Below, one piece after another: positions 6,577 to 8,505 of a stretch of 8,505 nt of DNA (positions within the stretch are counted from its first letter, which is position 1; every line of letters begins with the position of its first letter). Below the pieces are notes generated by a model, which was not told the DNA's origin, made no database searches, and was given only the letters and a program-made list of their open reading frames with translations. Both the position numbers and the translations under genes were made by a program. Source of the stretch: Candidatus Babeliales bacterium (GTDB lineage: Bacteria; Babelota; Babeliae; Babelales; CAZZPM01); contig JAESUJ010000098.1 of NCBI GenBank assembly GCA_016763165.1, forward strand, positions 1 to 8,505, in the 5' to 3' direction.

Positions 6577-8505
6577 ATGAGAAAAGAAAGTAAAGAACGG
6601 AGCAGCTCTTGGCTGCAATATTTAGAAAATGAACAGCAGCAACAGAGGCTCGCTTTAGCCGGTCTTGTTGTTGGTCTCGTAGCATTTGTTTCTGTTTATT
6701 TCAAGTCGCTCTGGTATCCATTTATTTTTGATGATGCACCGACAATTACTGGCAATGTTTTAGTTAATCATGGTGATCTCAGTATACTTTTTGCAGCAAA
6801 CTCACGATGGGTGAGCATGATTATTAATAATTTGACTGTCAAATTATTTGGTATGAATGTTTTCTATTTTCGTATTATTAATCTGTTGATGCATGGTGGA
6901 CTTGGTATTCTTGTTGTTTATACGGCAAAGCTACTTTTGTCACAACTTAAAGATAATGAGTGGGTTTACCCACGTCGAAATCTTTTAGCATCTGTCGTCG
7001 CGCTCTTATTTTTACTGCACCCAGTGCAGACGCAGACAGCAATTTATATCAGTCAGATGCGTCTTGAAGGACTTGTGCTTTTTTGCACACTTGGTCTCAT
7101 TCTTGTTTTACAACAGCTCAAACAATCATCCAATTGGCTTTCATGGAGTGGATGGTATGGACTAGCTGCTTTTATCTGCTTCATAGCTGCTGGCAGTAAA
7201 GAAATAATGATAGTGATTCCGTTTTTGATTGGAATGACCGAGTATACATTTTTTGCACAGGGTGACCTTAAAAAGTGGTCGCAAACGATGTTAACGTACT
7301 TGCCCATTTTTCTTATTTTGTATGGAACTTTTATGATGTTTTCTTGTCCATTTTCGGTCAAGCAGGTGATGAGTCTTGATATTGCTCTTGATAATAATCG
7401 TGGCAATATTTTAACAAGTGGTTTGGATCAAAAAATAACTTCATGGCATTTTTTATCCGGCCAGTTTCGCATCATGGTTCATTACATTAAAATATTTTTT
7501 ATTCCAACAGGACTCACCTTTGATTATGGATGGAAGCTTCCAAGTTCATGGTTTGAACTCTCTGTCGGGATGAATCTGGGAGCCTTGCTTCTGTTCTGGG
7601 CATATATGTTGGTTCGTTTTTTTCGTGATAAAACAGATATTATTGTTTGGGCAACTACATGGTTTTTTATGGGATTATTGCCGCGAACAAGTATTATTCC
7701 AACAGCTGAGCTTGTTTGTGATTATAAAACATATATGAGTTCTTTTGGTATGATGCTTCTGCTCGCGTATCTGCTTGTGAGAGGATTTGAATATTTGGTA
7801 ACCTTTGCCAAAGGGTATGAAAAACAGCTTGGTGGAATATGTGCTCTATTTTTGATTGGTATCATGTCGTACAGTTCTGAGCAGTGCAATCAAGTCTGGG
7901 CAAATGATTATAGTTTTTGGACTCATGTGGTTGAAAATCAAGAGCATAAAACAGCTCGAGTTTATAACAACTATGCTGCTGCATTGCACTCAGTAAAGCA
8001 GAATGACAAAGCGCTTGAAATGTTGCATGCATCATGCAAAGCAGATCTGACATATGCGGAGCCATGGATAAATTTGGGCATTTGTGCTTCAAATGAAGGG
8101 AGCGAAGAAAAAGCGATGGAGTACTTTCAAAAAGCGGTCTCTTTTAAACATGAGCCTCATAAAGAAGCGTTTGCAAATTTAGCTAATCTGTATTGTAAAT
8201 CTGGTCAAGCAGAGAAAGCATTAACGACGGTACTTCCTGCAATTCAGTTGGATCCATATTATAAAGTTGCATGGAATGTTTTAGCTTTAGCCTATGCAAA
8301 GTTAGGGTACAAAGAAGGGACTGAACATGCATTTTCTCAGATGAAAACTAAATCAGGACATATCGATACAGAGCGACATCTTGCTGCTGCATATTTTTTT
8401 AAAAATGATATTCCCAATGCATTGACGCTACTTGAACGTGTATTAACATACAACGATTCATACTTTTTTAATTTTATGGCAGGAAGCTGTTACTACAAAC
8501 AGAAA
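6577..8505 (+). CDS. Second TMTC-like GT-C membrane protein with TPRs, 3'-partial
   Basis: Paralogue of the gene just upstream, open for 643 codons to the window edge with no stop. A short charged and Gln-rich N-terminus (residues 1-24) precedes TM1 (about 25-43). The first outer loop carries YPFIFDD (D52, D53) and then NSRW, shared with its neighbour. HPVQTQT (H148 on) with R162-L-E-G, GSKE (206-209), NNRGNILT (273-280), YGWKLPSS (from Y317), PRTSIIP (369-375) and DYKTY (382-386) follow. Each lies four residues later than in the upstream paralogue, so the membrane domains show no net length change between these points. TPRs begin near residue 460. At least five units are visible (ARVYNNYAAA, AEPWINLGIC, KEAFANLANL, KVAWNVLALA, DTERHLAAAY) and a sixth starts at the edge. 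Likely a polyprenyl-phosphate-sugar-dependent transferase acting outside the membrane, possibly on a different acceptor from its neighbour. Family call is good; the reaction is inferred. Confidence 0.85.
   Translation, partial: MRKESKERSSSWLQYLENEQQQQRLALAGLVVGLVAFVSVYFKSLWYPFIFDDAPTITGNVLVNHGDLSILFAANSRWVSMIINNLTVKLFGMNVFYFRIINLLMHGGLGILVVYTAKLLLSQLKDNEWVYPRRNLLASVVALLFLLHPVQTQTAIYISQMRLEGLVLFCTLGLILVLQQLKQSSNWLSWSGWYGLAAFICFIAAGSKEIMIVIPFLIGMTEYTFFAQGDLKKWSQTMLTYLPIFLILYGTFMMFSCPFSVKQVMSLDIALDNNRGNILTSGLDQKITSWHFLSGQFRIMVHYIKIFFIPTGLTFDYGWKLPSSWFELSVGMNLGALLLFWAYMLVRFFRDKTDIIVWATTWFFMGLLPRTSIIPTAELVCDYKTYMSSFGMMLLLAYLLVRGFEYLVTFAKGYEKQLGGICALFLIGIMSYSSEQCNQVWANDYSFWTHVVENQEHKTARVYNNYAAALHSVKQNDKALEMLHASCKADLTYAEPWINLGICASNEGSEEKAMEYFQKAVSFKHEPHKEAFANLANLYCKSGQAEKALTTVLPAIQLDPYYKVAWNVLALAYAKLGYKEGTEHAFSQMKTKSGHIDTERHLAAAYFFKNDIPNALTLLERVLTYNDSYFFNFMAGSCYYKQK
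7954..8505 (+). repeat. TPR array of the second TMTC-like protein, running off the edge
   Basis: The first unit, from residue 460, is 34 residues, as is the second. There is one extra residue before the third, and the fifth is about one residue short before the next begins at the window end. The array is therefore less regular than the uniform 34-residue array of the upstream paralogue. Helix A positions carry N-N-Y-A, N-L-G and N-L-A as in TPRs. Confidence 0.8.

Noticed and set aside
7053..7406. 117-codon open frame on the minus strand
   Set aside because: It lies fully inside the continuous second TMTC-like gene on the + strand, and its product has no recognisable pattern. The same applies to the other minus-strand frames (2255-2464, 3919-4215, 4661-4897, 5470-5661, 6123-6368, 7862-8092).

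Overview
The window is AT-rich and densely packed, with all six genes on the + strand. TGA is used as a stop (the glycosyltransferase ending at 3497), so the code looks like the standard bacterial one. The gene content (family 4 glycosyltransferases, a Wzx-type flippase, a methyltransferase and two large membrane TPR proteins) points to a Gram-negative-type bacterium. The low GC, AAA-lysine-rich proteins and TPR-rich content resemble host-associated lineages such as Candidatus Dependentiae (TM6). That assignment is an impression from style, not a demonstrated placement.

Layout: (1) 2-1184, a GT4 glycosyltransferase that enters from beyond the left edge and is broken by one extra A in an A10 run at 686-695. 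(2) 1169-2467, a polysaccharide/lipid-linked oligosaccharide flippase. (3) 2454-3497, a CgeB-like glycosyltransferase. (4) 3494-4153, a class I SAM methyltransferase. These four overlap at every junction. (5) 4197-6547, a GT-C-like multispanning membrane protein with eight C-terminal TPRs, broken by a one-base deficit in an A6 run at 6029-6034. (6) 6577-8505, a tandem paralogue of gene 5 that runs off the right edge. Genes 5 and 6 each have their own strong Shine-Dalgarno. No gap exceeds about 45 bases, and I see no RNA gene, mobile element, CRISPR array or convincing terminator.

How the genes may work together: the glycosyltransferases would build, and the methyltransferase might modify, a lipid-linked glycan in the cytoplasm. 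The flippase would export it. The two TPR proteins resemble the eukaryotic TMTC and bacterial TMTC-like family, and could transfer sugar from a polyprenyl carrier to proteins or glycans on the outer face, with the TPRs choosing the acceptor. The family calls come from sequence motifs; the pathway is inference. The two most checkable points are the A-tract frame breaks, both of which restore a clean family product when corrected by one base, and the tandem TMTC-like pair, whose membrane domains stay in register over more than 300 residues.
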